5,287 nt of DNA, taken from the NCBI GenBank assembly GCA_020346805.1, contig CP070790.1:3731062-3736348 (forward strand), in the 5' to 3' direction. The position numbers and the translations under genes were made by a program. The DNA is from Planctomycetota bacterium (GTDB lineage: Bacteria > Planctomycetota > Phycisphaerae > UBA1845 > PWPN01). This document shows positions 1-4,545 of the stretch, piece after piece. Within the stretch, counting starts at the first letter, position 1; the number at the start of each line of letters is the position of its first letter. The notes under the pieces were generated by a model, which was not told the DNA's origin, searched no databases, and worked only from the letters and a program-made list of their open reading frames with translations.

Positions 1-351
1 ATTTTGTACACGATAATGGGGCGGGGGTGTAAGGCGGTGCGGTGTGTGAGTACCGAGGGTAGTGACTTGGCGGTGGGGACGTGGTCGGATGGCCGGTTGG
101 GTTCGATGCGGGGCCTGCATCGGGGTTGGGGCAAAAGCGACTACGGGGCGATGGTGCTTTGCGAAAAGAGCTTTAGGTATCTCAAGTATACAGGTGATTT
201 TTATCCGAATCTGGTGAGGGAGATGGTTAAGTTCTTTAAGAGCAAGCAGCCGCCGGTGGCGATTGAAGATACGCTGGAGATATGTGCGTTCATCGATGCG
301 GCCTGGCAGTCGTCGAAACAAAAGGGGGCGGAGGTGAAGTTGGATTTGTGA
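1..351 (+). CDS. Gfo/Idh/MocA family oxidoreductase, C-terminal part (5' end outside window)
   Basis: Frame 1 is open from the first base to a TGA at 349-351, giving 116 codons with no credible internal start, so this is the end of a gene that begins upstream. The pattern fits the C-terminal domain of NAD(P)-dependent Gfo/Idh/MocA oxidoreductases. It has a GSDLAVGTWSDGRLGSMRG strand region, then a YGAMVLCEKS strand, then the closing helices: Y-PNLVREMVKFFKS-K-PPV, a conserved EDTLEICAFIDAAWQSSKQ helix, and a final 'G-EVKL' strand. Members oxidise, reduce or hydrolyse sugars and cyclitols in the cytoplasm. The Rossmann domain and the catalytic EKP-type motif lie outside the window, so substrate and cofactor cannot be assigned. 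The gene converges on the DapA-like gene with 80 nt between their stops. The first third is strikingly G-rich, with many G-ending codons. Confidence 0.85.
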   Translation: MLYTIMGRGCKAVRCVSTEGSDLAVGTWSDGRLGSMRGLHRGWGKSDYGAMVLCEKSFRYLKYTGDFYPNLVREMVKFFKSKQPPVAIEDTLEICAFIDAAWQSSKQKGAEVKLDL

Positions 352-357
352 TTGGGG

Positions 358-416
358 TTTTAAAAAGGGCATCCCGATTAATCGTAACCTGGGCATGCCA
401 CACCATTTTAAAAGGG
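358..416. repeat. Short imperfect direct repeat TTTTAAAA(A)GGG between convergent genes
   Basis: TTTTAAAAAGGG at 358-369 recurs as TTTTAAAAGGG at 406-416 in the 80-nt convergent spacer. The sequence between the copies holds two 10- and 8-bp palindromes, CGATTAATCG (375-384) and GGCATGCC (392-399). The repeats probably serve as T-runs and A-runs around transcription end signals. Confidence 0.4.
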
Positions 417-420
417 ATGC
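362..420 (-). terminator. Candidate intrinsic terminator of the DapA-like gene (long loop)
   Basis: On the minus strand GCATCCC (420 to 414) pairs perfectly with GGGATGC (375 to 369). The second arm is followed after CC by five T residues (366 to 362), 60 nt past the DapA-like stop codon. The 38-nt loop is long for a Rho-independent terminator, though it contains the GGCATGCC palindrome that could shorten it. On the plus strand the same stem is followed only by a weak T-run, so any effect on the Gfo/Idh/MocA transcript would be poor. Confidence 0.35.
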
Positions 421-431
421 GTGTAGTTTTA

Positions 432-1511
432 TCATCCGGCCATCCAGTGGTTGCGGTTTTCAGCGACGAATTCGTCATCGTTGAGATGGGGGTAGGCCCG
501 GTAGACGCGTTCGATTTCGGCGCTCTGTCCCGGGCCGAGCGACTCATTGGGATTGAGGCACCAGATACCTTCGAGCAGGCCCTGCCGGCGCAGTACGTCA
601 TGGATGCCGGCGATGCAGCCGGCGAATTTGTTGGCGGCATCGAAGAAGGCGGCATTGGCATCGGTGATCTGGTTACTGCGCACAAGCATGTCCGGGGGGA
701 TTGCGTCTTTTTGTTCGATTATTTGATTGCAGGAATTGAGCAGTTCGACGGCCTTAAGGGTCCAGACCGCCCAATGACCTAGCAGGCCGCCGACGATTCT
801 CCGCTCGATCCACCGGCGGTCAACTTTGAAACGGTAGGGAGTAAGCAGGTCCATAACGATGTTGTCATCGTTGCCGGTATAAAGGGCGATATCGTTTCGT
901 TCGGCGTCGGTTATGGCGCGAACCACGTCCATGGTCTGATAGCGGTTGAAGGGTGCTATTTTGATGGCGAGGACATTTTTGATTTCAGCGAAGCGTCGCC
1001 AGAAGTTGTAGGAGAGGGGTCGTCCGCCGACGGCCGGCTGTAGATAAAAACCGAAAAGAGGAATAATGTCGGCAACAGCTTTGCAGTGTTGGATAAGTTC
1101 ATCATCATCGGCATCGCGCATGGCAGCGAGGCTGAGCAGGCCCAAGTGATATCCGAGGTCGCACAGTAAGGCTGCCTCGGTTGTTGCCTGTTTCGTGTCA
1201 CCGCAGATTCCGCCGATACGGATCAATGGATCCGCCCCTTGGTCCTGGGCACGATTTATTTCTTCTATGGCCAGTTGTAATACCGGTTTGAAGAGCCCTA
1301 TCTTGGGATCGCGGATTTCGAATTGGGTGGTATGGACGCCGACGGCCAGGCCGCCGGCACCGGCGGCTATGTAGTATCGGCTGAGGGCCCGCTGTCTACG
1401 TTCGTCCAGCTTGCGTTTGACGTTCAGGGCCAAGGGGTGTGCGGGGATCACTACGCCCTTTTGAAGTTTCTGAATCAGCTTCCGATCGAGTTTCATGTTG
1501 TTATCTGACAT
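432..1511 (-). CDS. Dihydrodipicolinate synthase (DapA/NanA) superfamily protein, unknown substrate
   Basis: This 359-residue protein has the (beta/alpha)8 Schiff-base aldolase pattern, N-terminally GVVIPAHPLAL instead of the usual G-I-PTPF. The substrate loop reads AVGVHTTQF (residues 56-64), keeping the T-T pair but not the following G-E. Tyr156 (in FGFYLQP) and Lys184 (in VLAIKIAP) are 28 residues apart, the same spacing as Tyr133 and Lys161 of E. coli DapA, so they are the likely proton-relay tyrosine and Schiff-base lysine. The arginine five residues after the tyrosine in true DHDPS is Val161 here, which argues against lysine biosynthesis. The protein is about 60 residues longer than DapA, mostly at the C-terminus. 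The ATG at 1511 is preceded by GAGG with 6-nt spacing. It is the second gene of an operon, 19 nt after the epimerase. A cytoplasmic aldolase or dehydratase of a keto-acid or sugar acid is inferred. Confidence 0.8.
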   Translation of the reverse strand: MSDNNMKLDRKLIQKLQKGVVIPAHPLALNVKRKLDERRQRALSRYYIAAGAGGLAVGVHTTQFEIRDPKIGLFKPVLQLAIEEINRAQDQGADPLIRIGGICGDTKQATTEAALLCDLGYHLGLLSLAAMRDADDDELIQHCKAVADIIPLFGFYLQPAVGGRPLSYNFWRRFAEIKNVLAIKIAPFNRYQTMDVVRAITDAERNDIALYTGNDDNIVMDLLTPYRFKVDRRWIERRIVGGLLGHWAVWTLKAVELLNSCNQIIEQKDAIPPDMLVRSNQITDANAAFFDAANKFAGCIAGIHDVLRRQGLLEGIWCLNPNESLGPGQSAEIERVYRAYPHLNDDEFVAENRNHWMAG

Positions 1512-1517
1512 AGTTTG

Positions 1518-1521
1518 CCTC
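1518..1521 (-). promoter_or_regulatory. Ribosome binding site of the DapA-like gene
   Basis: The minus strand reads GAGG, then 6 nt, then ATG at 1511. It lies inside the 19-nt gap after the epimerase stop codon and supports the 1511 start over the in-frame ATG five codons later. Confidence 0.6.
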
Positions 1522-1530
1522 GAGAGTTAC

Positions 1531-2580
1531 TCAAAACTTACCATCTCGTGCTTCGAAGTGTGTGGGTTTGCCGAGGGTTTCCCCGCCGCGGGAAACCCAG
1601 TCGGCGATCCATTTCATCATTTGCTCGATACCGACGCGGGGCGGGCCGAACAGTTGATGGGCTTTTTGGGCATTGTTCAATAGGGCATCGGTGGCTTCCC
1701 GGCCGACGAATTCGACTTTTTTATTCATCAACCGGCCAAATCCTTCACATACCTGTCGAACGCTCAATATTTCCGGTCCGGTCACATTGAGGATGAATGA
1801 GGGGCTTGAAGCGTGGGCCAGGGAGGCGATGGCCATTGCGTTGGCATCGGCCTGCCAGATCACATTGACGTTGCCCATGGATACATCGATCGGCTTGTCG
1901 GCAAAGACCTGTTGAGCCAGATCCACCAGTACGCCGTACCGCATCTCGATGGAGTAATTCAGGCGAATGATGGAGATAGGGATACCCATAGTTTCGCTGA
2001 AGTACTCGAAGGCGCGTTCCCGGCCGAGACAGCTCATGGCGTATTCGCCGTCCGGATTTGGCGGATCAGGTTCTCGTGAACCGCCGGCAGCGACGGGGAC
2101 CATGCCGTAGATGTTTCCGGTGGAGAAGGCCACGATTCGGCTGTTACGATACTTTCGGCATATGTCAACAGGCAGCAGGGTGTTCAATGCCCAGGTCATC
2201 GGTTCATTTTCGGTTGAACCGAATTTCATGCCCACCATGTAGATTACGTTGGGAGCGTCGGGCAGCCTGTTGAGCCGATCGATATCGGTAAGGTCGCAAT
2301 CAATGGTTTCGATTCCCCAAGCATTCATTTGGCTTTCAAGGTTTTTTGAGGGAAAGAGAGAAACGCCGATCACTCGGTGATTGGAACCGATCTGCTCGAA
2401 TGCGCGTTTGATCATGCGTGAAAGTGACGGTCCCATTTTTCCCCCAGCGCCGAGAACGATCACATCACCCGGCAACTTTTTCAAGGTTTCGAGGACATAG
2501 GGAGCAGGTTGGCTGATCATATACTCGAGCTGTTCGATGTCTTCGATACGTTCCGGCAGGTGAGTTGATGTGGAAGCCAT
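1531..2580 (-). CDS. NAD-dependent epimerase/dehydratase family protein (extended SDR, atypical active site)
   Basis: This 349-residue protein has an N-terminal helical extension of about 38 residues, then a Rossmann strand with the nucleotide motif GAGGKMG (residues 44-50: G-x-x-G-x-x-G). An acidic CDLTD segment follows (95-99), then the SDR serine motif FSTGNIYG (Ser153) and a YAMSCLGRERAFEYFS helix (from Tyr180). In classical SDRs the tyrosine is followed four residues later by lysine (YxxxK); here that position is Cys184. RLNYS (206-210) and the C-terminal substrate region complete the extended-SDR layout. It probably binds NAD(P) and acts on a nucleotide sugar, sugar or sugar acid in the cytoplasm, but the missing lysine makes the reaction uncertain. 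The start at 2580 has GGAG 9 nt upstream. It is the first gene of a two-gene operon with the DapA-like gene. I recall related proteins with the same Y-x-x-S-C-L-G-R-E-R signature, so the change looks like a family trait, not decay. Confidence 0.8.
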   Translation of the reverse strand: MASTSTHLPERIEDIEQLEYMISQPAPYVLETLKKLPGDVIVLGAGGKMGPSLSRMIKRAFEQIGSNHRVIGVSLFPSKNLESQMNAWGIETIDCDLTDIDRLNRLPDAPNVIYMVGMKFGSTENEPMTWALNTLLPVDICRKYRNSRIVAFSTGNIYGMVPVAAGGSREPDPPNPDGEYAMSCLGRERAFEYFSETMGIPISIIRLNYSIEMRYGVLVDLAQQVFADKPIDVSMGNVNVIWQADANAMAIASLAHASSPSFILNVTGPEILSVRQVCEGFGRLMNKKVEFVGREATDALLNNAQKAHQLFGPPRVGIEQMMKWIADWVSRGGETLGKPTHFEARDGKF

Positions 2581-2589
2581 ATTGTTTTT

Positions 2590-2593
2590 CTCC
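2590..2593 (-). promoter_or_regulatory. Ribosome binding site of the epimerase gene
   Basis: The minus strand reads CGGAGA, with GGAG ending 9 nt before the ATG at 2580. This supports that start. Confidence 0.6.
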
Positions 2594-2615
2594 GATGGTT
2601 GTTGCTGGTTAGCGA

Positions 2616-2644
2616 GTTTTAATGGGGTTCATCCCCAATAAAAT
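2616..2644 (-). repeat. Hairpin in the epimerase leader
   Basis: The arms 2616-2627 and 2633-2644 pair over 12 positions with one A-A mismatch and one end G-T pair, around a 5-nt TTCAT loop. The core is GGGG/CCCC, extended by an A/T stem. It lies 22 nt upstream of the epimerase RBS and downstream of the predicted promoter, so it would form in the 5' UTR. On the plus strand a short T-run follows the stem, but no plus-strand gene ends here. It could be an mRNA-stability or attenuation element. Confidence 0.5.
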
Positions 2645-2661
2645 TTTTGGTTCAATGAATT

Positions 2662-2689
2662 ATTGTACATTTTTAAGAAAAATATCCAA
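2662..2689 (-). promoter_or_regulatory. Candidate sigma70-type promoter of the epimerase/DapA-like operon
   Basis: The minus strand carries TTGGAT (2689-2684), a 16-nt AT-rich spacer, and TACAAT (2667-2662), which differs from TATAAT at one position. Transcription would start near 2655 and give a leader of about 75 nt containing the 2616-2644 hairpin. This is a by-eye prediction in an AT-rich stretch. Confidence 0.35.
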
Positions 2690-2775
2690 GTCAGGCAAGG
2701 TTATAAGTGGATTGTACGTGTATAGCGTTTGAAATGTCTTTTAATCAAGTGATCTTCGATGTAGTCGGGGATAAC

Positions 2776-2827
2776 CACGGGCAAACTCAATTCCGGCAGA
2801 AAAACACGGGAATTAAGTTTGCCCGTG
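2776..2827. repeat. Long inverted repeat, 18 of 19 bp paired
   Basis: The arm 2776-2794 (CACGGGCAAACTCAATTCC) pairs with 2809-2827 with a single C-A mismatch at 2788/2815 and a 14-nt loop. The loop contains a third partial copy of the CACGGG end (2805-2810). Because CCCGTG at 2822-2827 can pair with either CACGGG, the long hairpin and the short terminator-like hairpin exclude each other. Confidence 0.75.
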
Positions 2828-2828
2828 T
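2800..2828 (-). terminator. Candidate intrinsic terminator downstream of the HesB-like gene
   Basis: On the minus strand ACACGGG (2828-2822) pairs perfectly with CCCGTGT (2810-2804) around an 11-nt loop. Four T residues follow (2803-2800), making five with the last stem base. It lies about 109 nt beyond the HesB-like stop codon. It could end that transcript, or act as an attenuator if transcription of the epimerase operon begins further upstream. The overlap with the longer 2776-2827 inverted repeat makes an alternative fold possible. Confidence 0.5.
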
Positions 2829-2852
2829 CAACAAAGGTATTGGGTTAACACG
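2824..2852. repeat. Second inverted repeat overlapping the long hairpin
   Basis: CGTGTCAAC (2824-2832) pairs with GTTAACACG (2844-2852) with one mismatch and an 11-nt loop. It shares bases 2824-2827 with the right arm of the 2776-2827 repeat and overlaps the terminator stem, so these folds compete. Confidence 0.5.
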
Positions 2853-2862
2853 AACTGTAAGC

Positions 2863-2883
2863 GATGGCTACATTGTAACCATC
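2863..2883. repeat. Small hairpin GATGG-c-TAC / GTA-a-CCATC
   Basis: GATGG (2863-2867) pairs with CCATC (2879-2883), then after one C-A mismatch TAC pairs with GTA around a 3-nt loop. No T-run follows on either strand, so it is not a terminator by itself. It belongs to the run of dyads in this gap. Confidence 0.45.
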
Positions 2884-2936
2884 TTATAATACCACTGTGT
2901 AAGTTGAAGCTTCGAGGCACGGTATCAGGGACTGTT

Positions 2937-3200
2937 TCAGCTGAGTGACAGTTGCTGTCCTTCCTCCGTATCCTCAACGTCCAGCGTTTTATCGGTGAGC
3001 AATTCCGAAATCTGTTTGTCCATTAACAATACGGTCTTACCCTGGTGGTCGAAGCTATCGTCTTCGGGTTGCTCTCGGTCAAGCCCCATGGCCAAACCTT
3101 TTCCCTGGAGAATGAATCGTACGGCCACATCCTCCGGGGCTTCGGCTTCAACCAGCATGTTTGCCAAGTGTGCGCTGGCGGGTTCAGTTACGGTAAGCAT
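2937..3200 (-). CDS. HesB/IscA-like small protein lacking all cysteines
   Basis: This 87-residue protein resembles the A-type iron-sulfur carrier fold. It opens MLTVTEPASAHLANML, like the 'I-x-VT-x-A-A' opening of IscA/HesB. VRFILQGKGLAMGLDRE (27-43) replaces the glycine-rich segment with the first ligand cysteine. PEDDSFDHQGKTVLLMD (45-61) matches the family's 'DD-x-x-F-x-x-x-G-x-x-x-x-x-D' block, and SELLTDKTLDV matches 'S-x-x-x-L-x-x-x-x-x-D-x'. The protein contains no cysteine and ends at LSLS, before the C-terminal CGC ligand region found in IscA. It should therefore not carry an Fe-S cluster in the classical way; a scaffold or accessory role is possible. The ATG at 3200 is preceded by AAAGGA with 7-nt spacing. 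It lies opposite the nitroreductase across a shared upstream region. The fold assignment is fairly secure; the function is unknown. Confidence 0.75.
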   Translation of the reverse strand: MLTVTEPASAHLANMLVEAEAPEDVAVRFILQGKGLAMGLDREQPEDDSFDHQGKTVLLMDKQISELLTDKTLDVEDTEEGQQLSLS

Positions 3201-3207
3201 GGTAAGT

Positions 3208-3213
3208 TCCTTT
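3208..3213 (-). promoter_or_regulatory. Ribosome binding site of the HesB-like gene
   Basis: The minus strand reads AAAGGA, then 7 nt, then the ATG at 3200. This is a strong Shine-Dalgarno and supports that the small gene is real. Confidence 0.65.
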
Positions 3214-3215
3214 GA

Positions 3216-3232
3216 TGAGACAATTTGTCACA
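3216..3232. promoter_or_regulatory. Dyad-symmetric operator candidate upstream of the HesB-like gene
   Basis: TGAGACAATTTGTCACA is a 17-nt palindrome about a central T, with 7 of 8 positions paired (perfect core GACAA/TTGTC). It ends 15 bp from the HesB-like start codon, immediately upstream of the RBS. The size and position suit a dimeric repressor site or a leader element, but no regulator gene is nearby to pair with it. Confidence 0.4.
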
Positions 3233-3299
3233 ATCCGTACGGGTCGCCCACCCATGAATTTGCGACCGTATTTAAATTAGAAGGTCGTCGAACGATATA

Positions 3300-3335
3300 C
3301 CGGCGAGGGGGCAAAGACTTTCCGTCTTCCGCCGG
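3300..3335. repeat. Compound inverted repeat CCGGCG...CGCCGG
   Basis: The outer arms CCGGCG (3300-3305) and CGCCGG (3330-3335) enclose an inner perfect hairpin AAGAC/GTCTT (3314-3318 and 3324-3328, 5-nt loop). The left side has an unpaired G-rich bulge. No T-run follows on either strand. The role is unknown. Confidence 0.35.
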
Positions 3336-3365
3336 CCGGATCAATTTGTGTACATGGGTTCTCCA

Positions 3366-3489
3366 AGGAGGGGTATTATTGGATCAGATTAACTATATAA
3401 ACCATAGTACTGATATTGGAGATTGTCAAATCAAATATCTATCGATTCACCGAATCTATTTGTTTCATCGGCCGATTGGTGTACTATAA
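3366..3489 (+). other. Orphan strong Shine-Dalgarno with a possible 36-codon TTG-start ORF
   Basis: AGGAGG at 3366-3371 is the best Shine-Dalgarno match in the window, yet no recognised gene starts after it. An in-frame TTG at 3379, 7 nt later, opens a 36-codon frame ending in TAA at 3487-3489. The peptide has no recognisable motif. It ends inside the -10 element of the predicted nitroreductase promoter. It may be a small leader gene or chance. Confidence 0.15.
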
Positions 3490-3490
3490 T
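3463..3490 (+). promoter_or_regulatory. Candidate sigma70-type promoter of the nitroreductase gene
   Basis: A perfect TATAAT lies at 3485-3490, with TTTCAT (3463-3468) 16 bp upstream as a weak -35. Transcription would start near 3497, giving a leader of about 70 nt before the ATG at 3567. Confidence 0.4.
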
Positions 3491-3566
3491 TTTGAGAAAA
3501 TGTGTTGTTAGCAGTGTTTTTGTATACAGGGTCGAAAATTATTACATATTGACGGGAAAATCGATC

Positions 3567-4148
3567 ATGATTATCGAGTTGTTGAGAAATCGTTACAGCG
3601 TCCGCAAGTTTCAGGACAAAAAAATACCAGACGAGATTCTGCGGAATCTTCTGGAGGCGGGAAGGCTTTCGCCTTCCGGAGGTAACGAGCAGCCCTGGCT
3701 TTTCGGAGTAGTAACCGACGGCGATTTGATTAAAGAAATCGCCGGGGCCGCCTATGGTCAGGAATGGATTGCCGGTGCCCCGCTTTTAATCATTCTTTGC
3801 ATTCGCATAATTGAAGATGACCGCGGGGCCCGCGAGATACAGAAGAAACGCTTTCCCGATCATGCCGACGCCATCGACGCTATGGATAAGGATCTTTATA
3901 CTGCCCTGAACCTGGAGGAGCATCAGACCAAGATTGCCGGCGCGCACATGGCCCTGGTGGCCCTGGAGCACGGCATCGGTTCGACCTGGGTCTCACACTT
4001 TGAGGTCAAGAAGGTAGCCGAGTTGTTGAAGTTATCCAACCAATACGTCCCCTCCGAGATACTGGTCTTGGGTTACCCGGCGGAAGAGAGCACCTGCGCT
4101 CCCCGAAAAGAGTTACAGGAGTTGATCTTCTACGATACGGCAGATTAA
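3567..4148 (+). CDS. Nitroreductase family protein (FMN-dependent)
   Basis: From the ATG at 3567 this is a 193-residue, cytoplasmic, single-domain nitroreductase fold protein, near the usual length for the smaller members. Visible FMN-site motifs are RNRYSVRKF (residues 7-15, matching the R-x-S-x-R phosphate-binding opening), SPSGGNEQPW (35-44, the family's 'PS-x-x-N-x-QPW'), EHGIGSTWV (134-142, the 'GLG-x-x-W' segment) and LGYPAE (168-173). A C-terminal basic APRKEL precedes the final strand. Members reduce nitro compounds, quinones or other electron-poor substrates using NAD(P)H as a dimer; the substrate here cannot be told. Upstream in-frame codons to 3423 do not look like family sequence, so the later start is preferred even though only a weak GACGGGA lies 9 nt before it. 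It appears monocistronic; no clear terminator follows. Confidence 0.85.
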   Translation: MIIELLRNRYSVRKFQDKKIPDEILRNLLEAGRLSPSGGNEQPWLFGVVTDGDLIKEIAGAAYGQEWIAGAPLLIILCIRIIEDDRGAREIQKKRFPDHADAIDAMDKDLYTALNLEEHQTKIAGAHMALVALEHGIGSTWVSHFEVKKVAELLKLSNQYVPSEILVLGYPAEESTCAPRKELQELIFYDTAD

Positions 4149-4444
4149 CGTATATAACCGATGATACACACAGATGGATGCGGAGAGAAAAGTCGACTAA
4201 CTCAAGGTCCATCAACCGACCAGGACTAACAAAAGCGCTGCCAAAGATATGACCAACCGCCTCATACCCGACTCTCCCGAAGATAAAATCGACACATTCA
4301 CTCTCACAAATAGATATGTAATATGTTTTTCAAACTTTTTACAAACCAGGTTCCGAATGCAAGAAATAATTATGCTATCGTAAAGAATTTGGCTCGGGTT
4401 TCCTCAGATACACTTTATATTGTCCAGGTTGTCACCCGTCAATT

Positions 4445-4472
4445 TTGCATAATTCAGGTCAGCGGCTATAAG
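4445..4472 (+). promoter_or_regulatory. Candidate promoter of the MttB-family gene
   Basis: TATAAG (4467-4472) is a one-mismatch -10. TTGCAT (4445-4450) stands 16 bp upstream and matches the first three bases of the -35. The predicted transcript starts near 4479 with a leader of roughly 65 nt. The -10 lies inside the dyad GCTAT-AAG-ATAGC (4465-4477), which could be an operator. Confidence 0.35.
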
Positions 4473-4484
4473 ATAGCGTCAGAC

Positions 4485-4541
4485 AATTGGTAATGACTTG
4501 CTTGCAAGCGGCCGGTGATGCCTGACTTAATTGGAAATGAC
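4485..4541 (+). repeat. 13-nt direct repeat in the MttB leader duplicating the start-codon context
   Basis: AATTGGTAATGAC (4485-4497) recurs as AATTGGAAATGAC (4529-4541), with 12 of 13 bases the same and a 44-nt period. The second copy includes the in-frame ATG at 4537 just ahead of the chosen start. The first copy's ATG (4493) opens a 10-codon frame, MTCLQAAGDA, ending in TGA at 4523-4525. It may be a leader peptide, a paired binding site or a small duplication. Confidence 0.4.
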
Positions 4542-4545
4542 GATA

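Larger units (their letters stand above)
2581..2936. other. 356-nt intergenic region, rich in inverted repeats
   Basis: This gap separates the stop of the HesB-like gene from the start of the epimerase gene, both on the minus strand. It holds the epimerase RBS, a candidate minus-strand promoter, a leader hairpin (2616-2644), a large inverted repeat (2776-2827) with an overlapping terminator-like stem (2804-2828), and further stems at 2824-2852 and 2863-2883. A weaker stem pairs ATACC (2889-2893) with GGTAT (2921-2925) around the palindrome GAAGCTTC. A perfect TATAAT lies on the plus strand at 2885-2890, but no -35 hexamer is in place. I find no convincing protein gene. Confidence 0.6.
3201..3566. 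other. 366-nt divergent intergenic region between the HesB-like and nitroreductase genes
   Basis: It contains the HesB-like RBS, a dyad operator candidate at 3216-3232, a compound stem at 3300-3335 (CCGGCG/CGCCGG enclosing AAGAC/GTCTT), a strong but unassigned AGGAGG at 3366-3371, and a candidate plus-strand promoter at 3463-3490. Reading frames crossing it look like noise. The 48-residue upstream extension of the nitroreductase frame does not resemble the family. Confidence 0.5.
4149..4545. other. 397-nt intergenic region between nitroreductase and MttB-family gene
   Basis: The first 300 nt are AT-rich and show no gene, no strong hairpin with a T-run and no RNA gene that I recognise. There is a short tandem-like repeat of TTTTTCAAAC (4326-4335) and TTTTTACAAAC (4336-4346). 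The last 100 nt hold the candidate promoter, a dyad at its -10, a duplicated start-codon context and a 10-bp palindrome GCTTGCAAGC (4500-4509). Confidence 0.5.

Noticed and set aside
282..782. A 166-codon plus-strand frame overlapping two genes
   Set aside because: It overlaps the end of the Gfo/Idh/MocA gene in another frame and then runs antisense to the DapA-like gene; it has no family signature.
2776..2852. Integron attC site
   Set aside because: The long imperfect palindrome invited the comparison, but the expected GTTRRRY and RYYYAAC core sites are not placed at its ends, and no integrase or gene cassette is nearby.
2707..2889. A 60-codon plus-strand frame with a GTG start and an AAGG six bases upstream
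   Set aside because: It runs through the long inverted repeat and the smaller stems, which explain its sequence better, and the peptide resembles no family I recognise.
2995..3489. A 164-codon plus-strand frame
   Set aside because: Its first part is antisense to the HesB-like gene, which has a good RBS and family motifs. Only the last 36 codons are noted separately, at low confidence.
3423..3566. N-terminal extension of the nitroreductase
   Set aside because: The 48 extra residues do not resemble the family, and they would place the start upstream of the predicted promoter. The RNRYSVRKF opening typical of the family begins just after the ATG at 3567.
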